Source of the DNA: Halorientalis persicus
GTDB taxonomy: Archaea; Halobacteriota; Halobacteria; Halobacteriales; Haloarculaceae
Length of the DNA: 64,000 nucleotides
Assembly: GCF_900110215.1 (NCBI RefSeq)
Contig: NZ_FOCX01000004.1
Span: forward strand, 62,001 to 126,000
Direction of reading: 5' to 3'
The translations under genes were made by a program, and so were the position numbers. Below the pieces are notes generated by a model. The model was not told the DNA's origin. It was given only the letters and a program-made list of their open reading frames with translations, and did not search any database. This document shows, one piece after another, positions 1 through 8,238 of the stretch; positions within the stretch are counted from its first letter, which is position 1, and each line of letters starts with the position of its first letter.

Positions 1-8
1 TTGGCGAC

Positions 9-1421
9 CTACCCGAGCTGGTCGCCGACGATTTCGTCGGCCACTTCGACGAACTCCTGCTCTCGACCCGTGGGGACGGTCGCGCCGGCGGCCACGTCGT
101 GACCACCCCCGCCGCCGCCGACGGCCTCGCTGGCCTCGCCCATCACCGCCGAGAGGTCCAGTCCCTGGGCCACGAGGCGGCCGGTCCCTCGCGCCGACAC
201 CTTCGTCTCCTCGTCGTTATTCCGGGCGAAGGCGACGATGGGGCGGTTCCGATCGACGCCGTCGACGCCGACGGCCATTCCAGCCACGATGCCGACGATG
301 GTCTCGCGGATCTCCTCGCCCGCGTCGAACCACTGGAGGTTCTCCTCCTGGGTGACGCCGGTCTCTTTGACCCACTGGAGCCCTTCCGAGAGGTTCCGGC
401 GGTGGTTCCGCAGGAGTTTGCGCGCTCGGTCGAGGCCGTCGGCGCGGTCGCCGAGACAGACCGCCAGGCCCACGTCGGCCCGCTCGTAGCGAGCGGTCGC
501 GTTCAGGAGAGTGGAAAACTCGCTGGCGTCGCGCAACTCGGTCCCCTCGGGTTCGGCCAGCAGCGTGTAGGTCGTCCCCACGAGGCCGTCGACCTTGTCG
601 GCCGGGACGCCCTTCTTGAGCGCCTGCTGGACGAGCGAACTGGCGACGGTCCGGCGCTCCTCGTGGTCGAGATCGACCCAGCGCCGCCACTCGCCGTCGC
701 GTTTCAGGTCCAACCCCAGTCCGTCGAGAAACCGGATTGCCCCGTTCCCGTCGTTGGAGATCCCCGGAATCCTGACTTCGCTGGCGTATTCGAGCAGCTT
801 GGGGAGTGGGCGGGTCTGTTTCCCGTAAAAGGCGAGGTCGGTCCCCTCTTCGAGGACGCCCGCCTCGACGCCCTCGGCGACGATCTCGCGGTTGGCTCCC
901 ACCAGTTCGCCACCGACTGCCTGCATATCGCCGACGGCACCGACGACCGCCAGACGGGCCAGATCGCGGTTGTCCACGTCCTCGCCCTCCAGCGCCCGCG
1001 CGAGGACGTAACTCGCGCCCGCCCCGGAGAGTTCCGAGGCCCCGTCGAGTCCCTCGAGGAGCGGATTCAGGTGGTACTCGGTGTCGCTCTCGGCGGGCTG
1101 GTGGTGATCGGCGATCACGGGCGTGAAATCGCCCGCGGCCTCGTGGGCGGCGATGGCGTCGAGCTGGCCGCTCCCGAAGTCGGTAAAGAGGACAGTCTCT
1201 TCCTCGCGGGCCGCGATGGTCGCGATCTCGTTGTCGTCGAGCTGTTTCTTGAAGACGACCTCGAACTCGATCCCGGCCCGTTCCAGAGCCGTCGCGGCGA
1301 TTCCCGCGCTCGTCAGTCCGTCCGCGTCGATGTGTGAGGCGAGCAACACCCGTTCGGCGGACTGCAGGCGGTCTGCACACGCCACGGCGCGATCTTCGAG
1401 CGCTTGCACTGGGCCGGCCAT
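9..1421 (-). CDS. DHH/DHHA1 phosphoesterase, GAN/RecJ-like single-strand exonuclease
   Basis: Predicted single-stranded DNA (or RNA) 5'-3' exonuclease of the archaeal RecJ/GAN family, which works with the GINS/MCM replisome and in repair. The 470-residue protein has the DHH catalytic core: SHIDADGL (His30, Asp32, Asp34), FTDFGSGQ near residue 80 and the signature DHH at 105-107. The C-terminal DHHA1 domain has a glycine-rich GGGGGGHDVAAG stretch near residue 450. Length fits the family. The ATG at 1421 lies about 27 nt downstream of a TTTAAA box (1448-1453), so a leaderless transcript is likely. The family is certain; the choice between GAN and other haloarchaeal RecJ paralogues is inferred. 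Confidence 0.93.
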   Translation of the reverse strand: MAGPVQALEDRAVACADRLQSAERVLLASHIDADGLTSAGIAATALERAGIEFEVVFKKQLDDNEIATIAAREEETVLFTDFGSGQLDAIAAHEAAGDFTPVIADHHQPAESDTEYHLNPLLEGLDGASELSGAGASYVLARALEGEDVDNRDLARLAVVGAVGDMQAVGGELVGANREIVAEGVEAGVLEEGTDLAFYGKQTRPLPKLLEYASEVRIPGISNDGNGAIRFLDGLGLDLKRDGEWRRWVDLDHEERRTVASSLVQQALKKGVPADKVDGLVGTTYTLLAEPEGTELRDASEFSTLLNATARYERADVGLAVCLGDRADGLDRARKLLRNHRRNLSEGLQWVKETGVTQEENLQWFDAGEEIRETIVGIVAGMAVGVDGVDRNRPIVAFARNNDEETKVSARGTGRLVAQGLDLSAVMGEASEAVGGGGGGHDVAAGATVPTGREQEFVEVADEIVGDQLG

Positions 1422-1445
1422 CGCGCGTTTCTTATCGCGGTCTCC

Positions 1446-1455
1446 GGTTTAAACC
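1446..1455 (-). promoter_or_regulatory. TATA box of the DHH nuclease gene, inside palindrome GGTTTAAACC
   Basis: A perfect 10-bp palindrome contains TTTAAA, centred about 29 nt upstream of the minus-strand ATG at 1421. That is the right distance for a haloarchaeal TATA box driving a leaderless mRNA. Because it is symmetrical it could also bind TBP toward the HEAT-repeat gene, but that start (1566) is 110 nt away, so I assign it only to the nuclease. Confidence 0.5.
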
Positions 1456-1565
1456 TCCGGTCCGCGACCCGACCTATCGGCCATGGATCGGACTGCTGTC
1501 CGGTGGTTTCCCCGGTTTCCGGAAGACTTAGGCTCGTGTGGCGGGACCACGTACCACGGATTGGC

Positions 1566-2978
1566 ATGACCACCGACCTCCCGTTGCGGGCGTTGAGCGA
1601 GGGTAGCGAGACCGAGCGGCGGCTCGCGGCCCGGACGATCAGGGAGGCGGCCGCCGAGCAACCGTTGCGGTTGCAGGGCTCGCTCGCGCGGCTCGTCGAC
1701 GCGCTCGGCGACGAGCAGGAGTCGGTGCGCCGGGACGTGGCCAACGCGCTGTTCGAGGTCGGCGTCGCCGAACCGACCGCTATCGCGCCCGTGGTCGACC
1801 CGCTGGTCGGGGCATTGGACGACGAAGTGACCGCCGTGCGGGCCTGCGTCGCCCGCCCGCTGGCGGAACTGGCCGCCGAACGCCCACGACGCGTCCGGTT
1901 TGCCGTCCCCGCGCTGATCGCACCGCTCTCCGACGTGAAAAGCGTCCGGAGCAACGTGGCCTGGGCCCTGTCCTCGCTGGCGCCGTCCTATCCCGAACTG
2001 CTCGAACCCCACGCGGACGAACTCACCCGGGCGTTGCTCGACGAACACTACCCCGTGCAGGTGTCCGTCCTGCGGACACTGCGCCCGCTCGAACGCGCCT
2101 ATCCTGGCCTGTGTGACGTGGTGTCGGACCGCCTCCGCGAACTCGTGACCGCGGCGGTGGCCAGCGTTCGCCAGGCCGCCTGCCGTCTGGCCGCCGTCAC
2201 CGACCAGTCCTGGGTCGACGAGGCGCTCCGGGAGCGCGCCCGGGCGGACAGCCACCCGCTGGTTCGGGAACGGGCCCGCGCCGCCAGAGCGGCCGCCGCG
2301 ACTCACACCGACCCCACCGTCCCCGACTCGGCGTTCGAGAGTGCGACCCTGGGGACGTGGGTCGCGGTCCGGACCGACGCCGTCGGGGTGGATTCGGGTG
2401 ACGGCGGGGACACGACCGACGCTCAGAGCGACCGACACGGCACACCGTTTCTCGTCGGCAAGACCACCAGCGTCGTCCGGGACTACACCGCGACCGACGA
2501 GGCGGCCATGGCGTCACACAGTGTCCGCCGTGAGGACTTCGAGACGCGCCAGGAGTGGCTCGCCGCCCCGCGATTCCCGCCCTCCGGCGACCGCGCCGTC
2601 GTCCACCTCCACAACCCCGCCGCCGATTACGGGATCACGCTCCACCGGGCGACCGACGGCATCGAGGCGACCCACGTCGACGGCGAGGACTGCCACGACT
2701 ACCGCGTCGAAGACCTGCTGGCACTCGAACCCGGTCGCGCCCGCCTGCTCGCCGCCACACCCGGCGACCGCCTCGCCTTCGAACTCGAAGGCGCGACCCA
2801 CGACGTGCGGGTCGGGACCGCCGGCTACCGGAACGGCCGCTACCGGGTCACCGGCGAGAACGAACACCAGGGCTACCGTATCACCTTCCGCCCGTTCGGG
2901 ACCGAACCGATGATGGCGGTCTTCGAGGAGGGCCGCGCGTTCCGGGCACGAAACGTCTCACTGACCGTCGACGAGTAG
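1566..2978 (+). CDS. HEAT-repeat protein with a haloarchaeal C-terminal domain
   Basis: 470-residue protein. Residues ~1-240 are a run of ~35-40-residue helical repeats (for example LVDALGDEQESVRRDVANAL), the HEAT/armadillo pattern of protein-protein interaction scaffolds. A central acidic linker follows. The last ~170 residues are a beta-rich domain I do not recognise, beginning near the TSVVRDYTATDEAAM segment. The first ATG that gives a repeat-compatible N-terminus is at 1566; the frame is open upstream to 1404 but that part looks non-coding. It is convergent with hemD, 17 bp apart. No enzymatic motif is visible; the partner is unknown. Confidence 0.8.
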   Translation: MTTDLPLRALSEGSETERRLAARTIREAAAEQPLRLQGSLARLVDALGDEQESVRRDVANALFEVGVAEPTAIAPVVDPLVGALDDEVTAVRACVARPLAELAAERPRRVRFAVPALIAPLSDVKSVRSNVAWALSSLAPSYPELLEPHADELTRALLDEHYPVQVSVLRTLRPLERAYPGLCDVVSDRLRELVTAAVASVRQAACRLAAVTDQSWVDEALRERARADSHPLVRERARAARAAAATHTDPTVPDSAFESATLGTWVAVRTDAVGVDSGDGGDTTDAQSDRHGTPFLVGKTTSVVRDYTATDEAAMASHSVRREDFETRQEWLAAPRFPPSGDRAVVHLHNPAADYGITLHRATDGIEATHVDGEDCHDYRVEDLLALEPGRARLLAATPGDRLAFELEGATHDVRVGTAGYRNGRYRVTGENEHQGYRITFRPFGTEPMMAVFEEGRAFRARNVSLTVDE

Positions 2979-2995
2979 AATTGCCTTCGTGTAAA

Positions 2996-3733
2996 TCAGT
3001 CCGAACTGGCCGCCGCGACCGCGTCGCGAGCCAGTGTCTCGAAGTCCGCTTGGTCGGGAACCACGTCGACCGAGAGTCCGTGTGCGCGGGCCGTCTCGGC
3101 CGTCGGCTCGCCGATGACGGCGACCACGGCGTCCGCGAGGCCCGCCACTGCGTCGTCCTGGACCCCCCGGTCGTCGGCCGCGTCCAGGAAGTGTTCGACG
3201 GTCAGCGAGGAGGTGAAAAGCACCGCGTCCAGCTCGCCGGCGGCCGCCAGCTCGGCGGACTCGCCGGCCTCGGCAGGTCTGGTGAGCCGGTACAGCACCG
3301 TCTCGTGGACGTACGCCCCGGCGTCGTTCAGCCCGTCGAGCAACACCGAACTCCCGTGGTCGCTCCGGGCGACCTCGATTCGTGCTCCGTCACAGGTTCC
3401 TTCGAGGGTATCGACAAGTCCGGACGACGAGAACTCCGCAGGTACCAGATCGACGGAGTAGCCTTCGGCCGCCAGCGCGGCCGCGGTGGGGTCGCCGATG
3501 GCACAGACCGTCGTCTCGCCCGGAGTCCAGTCGGCCTCGGCGATCAACTCCGCGCCGGTCTTGCTGGTGAAGACGGCGTAGTCGGCGTCGGAGCGGGGGA
3601 CGGCTCCGGTCGGGTCGACTTCGAGCATCGGGTCCGGGACCGGATCGGCTCCCAGTTCGTCGAGCAACTCGACCGCCTCGGTGATGCGCTCGTCGTCGGG
3701 CCGGAAGGCGGCGATGCGGGGGCGGTCGGTCAC
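2996..3733 (-). CDS. hemD: uroporphyrinogen-III synthase
   Basis: Predicted to cyclise hydroxymethylbilane to uroporphyrinogen III with inversion of ring D, the step between HemC and SUMT. The 245-residue length matches HemD. The two-lobe pattern fits: an N-terminal PRIAAFRPDDERITEAVELL start, a central VFTSKTGAELI, and later VLFTSSLTVEHFLDAA and AVIGEPTAETARAHG segments typical of the second lobe. HemD is poorly conserved, so the assignment rests partly on context: its start overlaps the SUMT stop by 4 nt and hemC lies just upstream in the same operon. Confidence 0.9.
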   Translation of the reverse strand: MTDRPRIAAFRPDDERITEAVELLDELGADPVPDPMLEVDPTGAVPRSDADYAVFTSKTGAELIAEADWTPGETTVCAIGDPTAAALAAEGYSVDLVPAEFSSSGLVDTLEGTCDGARIEVARSDHGSSVLLDGLNDAGAYVHETVLYRLTRPAEAGESAELAAAGELDAVLFTSSLTVEHFLDAADDRGVQDDAVAGLADAVVAVIGEPTAETARAHGLSVDVVPDQADFETLARDAVAAASSD

Positions 3734-4509
3734 GACTCGGCCCCGTTTTGCAGGAACTTGACGACGCGCTGGCGCTCGCGAGCCACGTCGCCGATGACGG
3801 TGACTGCGGGCGGTTCGATCCCGATATCGTCGCGGGCGTCGACGATGGTGGAAAGCGTCCCCGTGGCGACCTGCTGGTCGGGCCAGGTTCCCCGTTCGAC
3901 CAGTGCGACGGGCGTGTCCGGGTCCATGCCCGCCTCCCGGAGTTCGCGGGTGTACTCGGGCAACTTCCCGACGCCCATCAGGACGACGATGGTCCCGCCG
4001 GTGTCGGCCAGCGCCCCCCAGTCGACCGCCGAGTCCTCTTTCGTGGGATCCTCGTGGCCGGTGACGAACGACACCGAGGAGGCGTAGTCGCGGTGGGTAA
4101 CCGGAATCCCCGCGACGCCCGGGCCGGCGATGGCGGCGGTCACGCCGGGGACGACCTCGAAGGGAACGGCGTGCTTGGCGAGGTACACCATCTCCTCGCC
4201 CCCGCGGCCGAAGACGAACGAGTCGCCGCCTTTCAGCCGGACGACGGTCTTGCCGTCGTGGGCAAGTTCCGCCATGCGTTCGTTCGTGTACTGCTGGGAG
4301 GTGCGTTCGCCGCGGGCGCGCTTGCCCACGTCCTCGCGGATCTCCTCGGGGATCATCCCGATGATGTCGGGGCCGGGGAGTTTGTCGTGGAGGACCACGT
4401 CGGCCTCCTCGAGCAGGCGTTTCGCCTTGACCGTCAGGAGGTCGGGGTCGCCAGGGCCGCTCCCGACGAGGTAGACTGTCCCCGGTGCGATGTCGGCGTC
4501 GGCTGTCAT
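3730..4509 (-). CDS. cobA: uroporphyrinogen-III C-methyltransferase (SUMT)
   Basis: SAM-dependent methylation of uroporphyrinogen III at C2 and C7 to precorrin-2, the branch point to sirohaem, cobalamin and, in archaea, haem by the sirohaem-dependent (Ahb) route. Family hallmarks in the 259 residues: the N-terminal loop VGSGPGDPDLLTVKA, VVRLKGGDSFVFGRGGEE in the middle, VPGVTAAIAGPGVAGIPVTH and a C-terminal TVIGDVARER. There is no CysG-type dehydrogenase fusion. It lies 25 nt after hemC and overlaps hemD by 4 nt, so the three genes are probably cotranscribed. Confidence 0.95.
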   Translation of the reverse strand: MTADADIAPGTVYLVGSGPGDPDLLTVKAKRLLEEADVVLHDKLPGPDIIGMIPEEIREDVGKRARGERTSQQYTNERMAELAHDGKTVVRLKGGDSFVFGRGGEEMVYLAKHAVPFEVVPGVTAAIAGPGVAGIPVTHRDYASSVSFVTGHEDPTKEDSAVDWGALADTGGTIVVLMGVGKLPEYTRELREAGMDPDTPVALVERGTWPDQQVATGTLSTIVDARDDIGIEPPAVTVIGDVARERQRVVKFLQNGAES

Positions 4510-4534
4510 GATGAGCGGCCTTTCGTGTCCCCGA

Positions 4535-5674
4535 TTAAGAGTCCTCTCGTTTCCGTTCGTCCGGTTCCTCGCGTTTGGCTCGCTCGATCAGGTCGGCGGC
4601 TCCCTGCTCGCGGAGTTCCGCGGCCAGATCGCTGGCGGCCCGTGCGTGGCGTTCGACGGGGAGATCGCGCGAGGCGGCCACTTCCTCGGTCCCGTCCCGG
4701 CTGAGGACGCGGACGACCGTGTGGACGACTGACCCCTGCACCGTGGCGTGGACGCCGATGGGCGCGACACAGCCCCCACCCAACTCGTCTAAGACGATCC
4801 GTTCGACGCTCGTCGCCACCCGCGTCGACGGGTGATCGAGCCGGTCGTGGATCTGGGCACCCACGTCGTCGTCCAGCGCCGTCACCGCCAGCGCGCCCTG
4901 GCCGGGTGCGGGCACGAACGTATCCGTCGGCAACCGCTCGAATTCGACGGCGTGGAGCAGGCCCGTCCGGTCCAGCCCCGCCTCCGCGAGGACGATGGCG
5001 TCGTACTCGACTTCGACCTCGCGCTCGGTCGCGCGGCGCTCGATCTCGTGGAGCCCGTCGAACCAGTCCTCGATCTCGGCCATCACGGCCGCAGAGAGGT
5101 TCTCGGGGTCGAGGTCGTCGGCGTCCACGTCGTCGTCGTTTTGCTCCCCGACAGCACGCTCCAGTCGCCGCTCGTGTTCGCGCTGGAGCGACGGGGCGAG
5201 TAACTTCTCGACGCGCGTGTCGACGTTGCCCCGGAGCGGTTCGATCTCCAGGTCCGGGCGCTCGGCCCGAAGCTCCGCTGCCCGCCGGAGGCTGGCGGTA
5301 CCGACGGTCGCGCCCTCGGGGAGGTCTGCCAGTCCTGTGCCGTCCGGCGTCAGGAGCACGTCACCGGCCGGGCCGCGTTCGGGGACGCCGGCGACGATCA
5401 GGTCCGGCGGGCTCTCGGTCGGAACGTCCTTCATCGAGTGGATGGCGGCGTCGACCTCCCCGTCGAGTACCTGCTGGTCGAGACTGCGGACGAAGGCCCC
5501 GGTCTTGCCGAGGCGGTGGATGAGTTCGTCCTGTATCTGGTCGCCGGTGGTCTCGACCTCGACGAGGTCGACCGACTGCCGCCGGCTCGCCAGGGCTTCC
5601 TCTACCGTGGCGGCCTGCCGCAGAGCGAGGTCGGACCCCCGGGTCGCCAGCCGGAGCGTCCTGTCTGTAGTCAT
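4535..5674 (-). CDS. hemC: hydroxymethylbilane synthase (porphobilinogen deaminase)
   Basis: Polymerises four porphobilinogens into hydroxymethylbilane. Conserved features: RLATRGSDLALRQA at the N-terminus, HSMKDVPTE (residues 79-87), GTASLRRAAEL, RGNVDTRVEKL, and the dipyrromethane-cofactor cysteine in LGGGCVAPIG (Cys302). At 379 residues it is ~70 longer than bacterial HemC. The excess is mainly an acidic insertion at about 161-221, between TRVEKLL and EYDAIVLAEAGL. It starts the hemC-SUMT-hemD operon; carS ends 45 nt upstream on the same strand and may be cotranscribed. Confidence 0.95.
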   Translation of the reverse strand: MTTDRTLRLATRGSDLALRQAATVEEALASRRQSVDLVEVETTGDQIQDELIHRLGKTGAFVRSLDQQVLDGEVDAAIHSMKDVPTESPPDLIVAGVPERGPAGDVLLTPDGTGLADLPEGATVGTASLRRAAELRAERPDLEIEPLRGNVDTRVEKLLAPSLQREHERRLERAVGEQNDDDVDADDLDPENLSAAVMAEIEDWFDGLHEIERRATEREVEVEYDAIVLAEAGLDRTGLLHAVEFERLPTDTFVPAPGQGALAVTALDDDVGAQIHDRLDHPSTRVATSVERIVLDELGGGCVAPIGVHATVQGSVVHTVVRVLSRDGTEEVAASRDLPVERHARAASDLAAELREQGAADLIERAKREEPDERKREDS

Positions 5675-5719
5675 ACCCGCCCCTCGTCGGCCTGGGGTGA
5701 AAAGTACATCAGTTCGGCC

Positions 5720-6262
5720 CTACCACGGCTCGCTCTTCAGCGAGAGCTTGTAGGCCACGAAGTTCGTCCCGACGTGCAGGACGGGCGTGATGACCAGCAC
5801 GACCACCAGCACGGGAACCGTGAAGGTCGCGAAGAACCAGTCCGGTGCGAACACGACTGTGAGCCCTAGCGACCCGACCACGAAGTCGAGCTGGTCGAGG
5901 CCGGGGAACGCCGCCCCGCGCTCCCGCCCCGTCCGGCGTTTCAGGAACGACGCCCCGATGTCGCCCAGCAACGCGCCGGCCGGGAGCGTGACAGCGGCGA
6001 CGAGCGTGAACTCCGGGAGCCCGCCGACCGTCCCCGAGACGACCGGGTGGATCGCATTCAAAAGCAGCGCCAGCGCCGCGCCGGCAGCGATCCCTCCGGC
6101 GGTCCCCTGCCAGGTCTTCCCGTCGCCGAGCAACCGTTTCCCGTTCCAGGTCCGCCCGCCGTCTATCGGTGGCCCCCCACCCACCAGGACTGCGGCGTTG
6201 TTGGGTACGTACGCGGGCAACATCGCCCAGAACGCCACCGCGAGTACGCCGACGATGTCCAT
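5720..6262 (-). CDS. carS: CDP-archaeol synthase
   Basis: Integral membrane CTP:2,3-bis-O-(geranylgeranyl)-sn-glycerol-1-phosphate cytidyltransferase, which activates archaeol phosphate for polar head-group attachment. The 180-residue protein starts at the ATG at 6262. It shows the archaeal CarS motif NGKRLLGDGKTWQGT near residue 42 and the CdsA-like LPAGALLGDIGASFLKRR. Several hydrophobic segments are visible (residues ~3-20, 58-75, 90-115, 140-170). The frame is open further upstream, but that sequence is arginine/serine-rich and lies in the divergent promoter region. It works in the same lipid pathway as the prenyl synthase at 38.9 kb. Confidence 0.93.
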   Translation of the reverse strand: MDIVGVLAVAFWAMLPAYVPNNAAVLVGGGPPIDGGRTWNGKRLLGDGKTWQGTAGGIAAGAALALLLNAIHPVVSGTVGGLPEFTLVAAVTLPAGALLGDIGASFLKRRTGRERGAAFPGLDQLDFVVGSLGLTVVFAPDWFFATFTVPVLVVVLVITPVLHVGTNFVAYKLSLKSEPW

Positions 6263-6347
6263 TCCTGCCCCGTTCTGGGTCAGCACCGTCCTTAAGGGTC
6301 CCGAACTGGGCGACAGACTCAGTACCGTGGGGGCAATATTTGCCAGT

Positions 6348-7178
6348 ATGATCCCGCCGATCGCGAGTCGGTTCGTCGCCGGGGAGTCCGAGGCCGTGGC
6401 GCTGGAGCGGGCGCGGCGACTCGACGAGCGGGGCATCGGGACGATCTGCAATCTCCTGGGCGAACACTACGACGAGCGCGGGCCGGCGGACGCGGACACC
6501 GCGACCTACTGCACACTGCTCGAAGACATCGCCGGCACGGACCTCCGGGCCTGTCTCTCGGTCAAGCCCTCGGGGATCGGTCTCGACGTGGACGAGTCGG
6601 TCTTCCGGGAGAATCTCGCCCGTATCGTCGACCACGCCGACGCGGCGGGCGTGTTCGTCTGGCTCGACATGGAGGATCACACGACGACCGACGCCACTCT
6701 GGACGCCTACGAGGCCGAGGCCCGTGCCCACGACGGCGGGGTCGGCGTCTGTCTCCAGGCGAACCTCCGGCGCACCCCCGACGATCTCTCGCGGCTGGCC
6801 GACTGCCCCGGGAAGGTGCGGCTGGTCAAAGGCGCCTACGACCCGCCGAAAGAGGTGGCGCTGCCGAGCGAGCAGGTCGACGACGCCTACCGGACGCTGC
6901 TGGCACAGGCCTTCGCCGAGCGCGAGGGCGGCATCGCGGTCGGCAGTCACGACCCGGCGATGATCGCGACCGCCGACCGACTCCACGCGGAGTACGGGAC
7001 GCCGTTCGAGATCCAGATGCTGATGGGCGTGCGCGAACCTGCTCAGGAGCGGCTGGCCGCCGACCACGAGGTCTGGCAGTACGTCCCCTACGGGGAGAAG
7101 TGGCTGTCGTATTTCTACCGGCGCGTCGCCGAACGCCGGGGGAATCTGACCTTCGCCTTGCGGGCAATCGTCAACTAG
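6348..7178 (+). CDS. proline dehydrogenase
   Basis: FAD-dependent oxidation of proline to pyrroline-5-carboxylate. The 276-residue TIM-barrel protein has family signatures: LSVKPSGIGLDVD, FVWLDMEDHTTTDATLDAYE, CLQANLRRTPDDL, VRLVKGAYDPPKEVA, GSHDP, FEIQMLMGVREP, and the C-terminal substrate loop YFYRRVAERRGN. Length fits stand-alone PRODH without the P5C dehydrogenase half. The start is the ATG at 6348, just after an AT-rich stretch, divergent from carS across 85 bp. P5C dehydrogenase is not in the window. Confidence 0.93.
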   Translation: MIPPIASRFVAGESEAVALERARRLDERGIGTICNLLGEHYDERGPADADTATYCTLLEDIAGTDLRACLSVKPSGIGLDVDESVFRENLARIVDHADAAGVFVWLDMEDHTTTDATLDAYEAEARAHDGGVGVCLQANLRRTPDDLSRLADCPGKVRLVKGAYDPPKEVALPSEQVDDAYRTLLAQAFAEREGGIAVGSHDPAMIATADRLHAEYGTPFEIQMLMGVREPAQERLAADHEVWQYVPYGEKWLSYFYRRVAERRGNLTFALRAIVN

Positions 7179-7213
7179 TAAAGGGAGGCACAAGAACCAC
7201 TTCCCACCGCAAT

Positions 7214-7867
7214 ATGGCCTCCTGGAAGCGGGACATCGCGAGCGGACTCATCGTCTTGCTGCCCGTCATCGTCACCCTGTACGTCATCGCGTACCTCTAC
7301 GGGATCATCGCGAGTTCGACGGCCATCTTCAACATCGACTTCGAGGTGCTGGTGAGTCTGGGGGTGCCACGGCAGGCACTGGGGCTGATCCGCGTCTTCA
7401 CGACGCTCGTGGTCTTTTTCTTGCTGGTACTGTCCGTGGGGTATCTCAGCCGGACGGCCTTCGGCGACATCTTCGAGGACATTCTCGACAACCTGATGAA
7501 CCGCCTGCCCGGCCTGCGGGTGGTCTACAACGCCTCGAAGATGGCCGTCGAAACCGCCGTCTCGGGTACCGACGACCTCCAGAAACCAGTCAAGATCGAG
7601 ACCTGGGACGGCCTGCGCATGACCGCGTTCAAGACCGGCAAGACGACGCCCGACGGCCGCGACGTCCTCTTTCTCCCGACCGCGCCCAACATCACCACCG
7701 GATTCGTCGTCGAGGTCGAACCCGACGAGTACGAGGAACTGGACGAACGCGTCGAGGACGCCCTGACGCGCATCCTCAGTGCCGGGTTCGGCGAGTCACG
7801 CGACGACAGCGTCGCGATCAGTGTCACCGAGGAACTGTCGAGCGACGGGGACGGCAGCGACGACTAA
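7214..7867 (+). CDS. DUF502 family membrane protein
   Basis: 217-residue membrane protein of the DUF502 (COG2928) family. Two strong transmembrane segments lie at residues ~8-34 (GLIVLLPVIVTLYVIAYLYG) and ~55-78. The conserved motifs LMNRLPGLRVVYNASKMA and FLPTAPNITTGFVVEV follow. The C-terminal ~40 residues are acidic and probably cytoplasmic. Function is unknown. The start chosen (ATG 7214) puts the basic residues just before the first membrane helix. It is 35 bp downstream of the proline dehydrogenase gene on the same strand. Confidence 0.88.
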   Translation: MASWKRDIASGLIVLLPVIVTLYVIAYLYGIIASSTAIFNIDFEVLVSLGVPRQALGLIRVFTTLVVFFLLVLSVGYLSRTAFGDIFEDILDNLMNRLPGLRVVYNASKMAVETAVSGTDDLQKPVKIETWDGLRMTAFKTGKTTPDGRDVLFLPTAPNITTGFVVEVEPDEYEELDERVEDALTRILSAGFGESRDDSVAISVTEELSSDGDGSDD

Positions 7868-7959
7868 GCAGAGCTTACCCGTACTGAAGCCGGGCTTACT
7901 CTCCGTGACGCGTCCAAGCGGTGGGTAACTAAACCCGTCCTCACACAATTCTCGCGGGC

Positions 7960-8238
7960 ATGGCAACGAGCACTCCCGAACGGGAAGTCACCGAGGCGGC
8001 ACAGAAAACCGGCACTGACCCCTGGGTCATCGCCGCCGGTGCGTCGGTGATCCTGTCGTGGTACGAGTTCTTCCTCCGTGACAACAAGGAGATGGGCCTG
8101 TTCGTCGGGCTGTGGCCGCCGACGTTCCTGGCTTTCGCCAGTTACTTCGAGCAGCGACGGATGGGAAGCGTGCTGGACCGGATAACGGGTCGCAGCGGCG
8201 TCATCGACTCCGTCGAGCGGATGATTCAGAACCGCTAG
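7960..8238 (+). CDS. small conserved haloarchaeal membrane protein
   Basis: 92-residue protein with two hydrophobic segments (residues ~24-41 and ~49-66) separated by a charged turn (RDNKEMG), followed by a basic amphipathic tail. It has no motif I can name. Start ATG 7960 is about 90 bp after the DUF502 gene. Its stop is immediately next to the ilvE stop on the other strand, so the two genes are convergent with no space between them. Likely a real gene from its codon pattern and hydrophobicity; function unknown. Confidence 0.7.
   Translation: MATSTPEREVTEAAQKTGTDPWVIAAGASVILSWYEFFLRDNKEMGLFVGLWPPTFLAFASYFEQRRMGSVLDRITGRSGVIDSVERMIQNR

Noticed and set aside
99-1337. Long open frames opposite or beside real genes throughout the window
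   Set aside because: High GC lowers stop-codon frequency, giving Arg/Ser/Pro-rich frames with no family motifs. In each case a recognised protein occupies the other frame.
1446-1455. GGTTTAAACC as an operator or shared divergent promoter
   Set aside because: Its position is explained as a TATA box of the minus-strand nuclease gene; the distance to the plus-strand start is too great.
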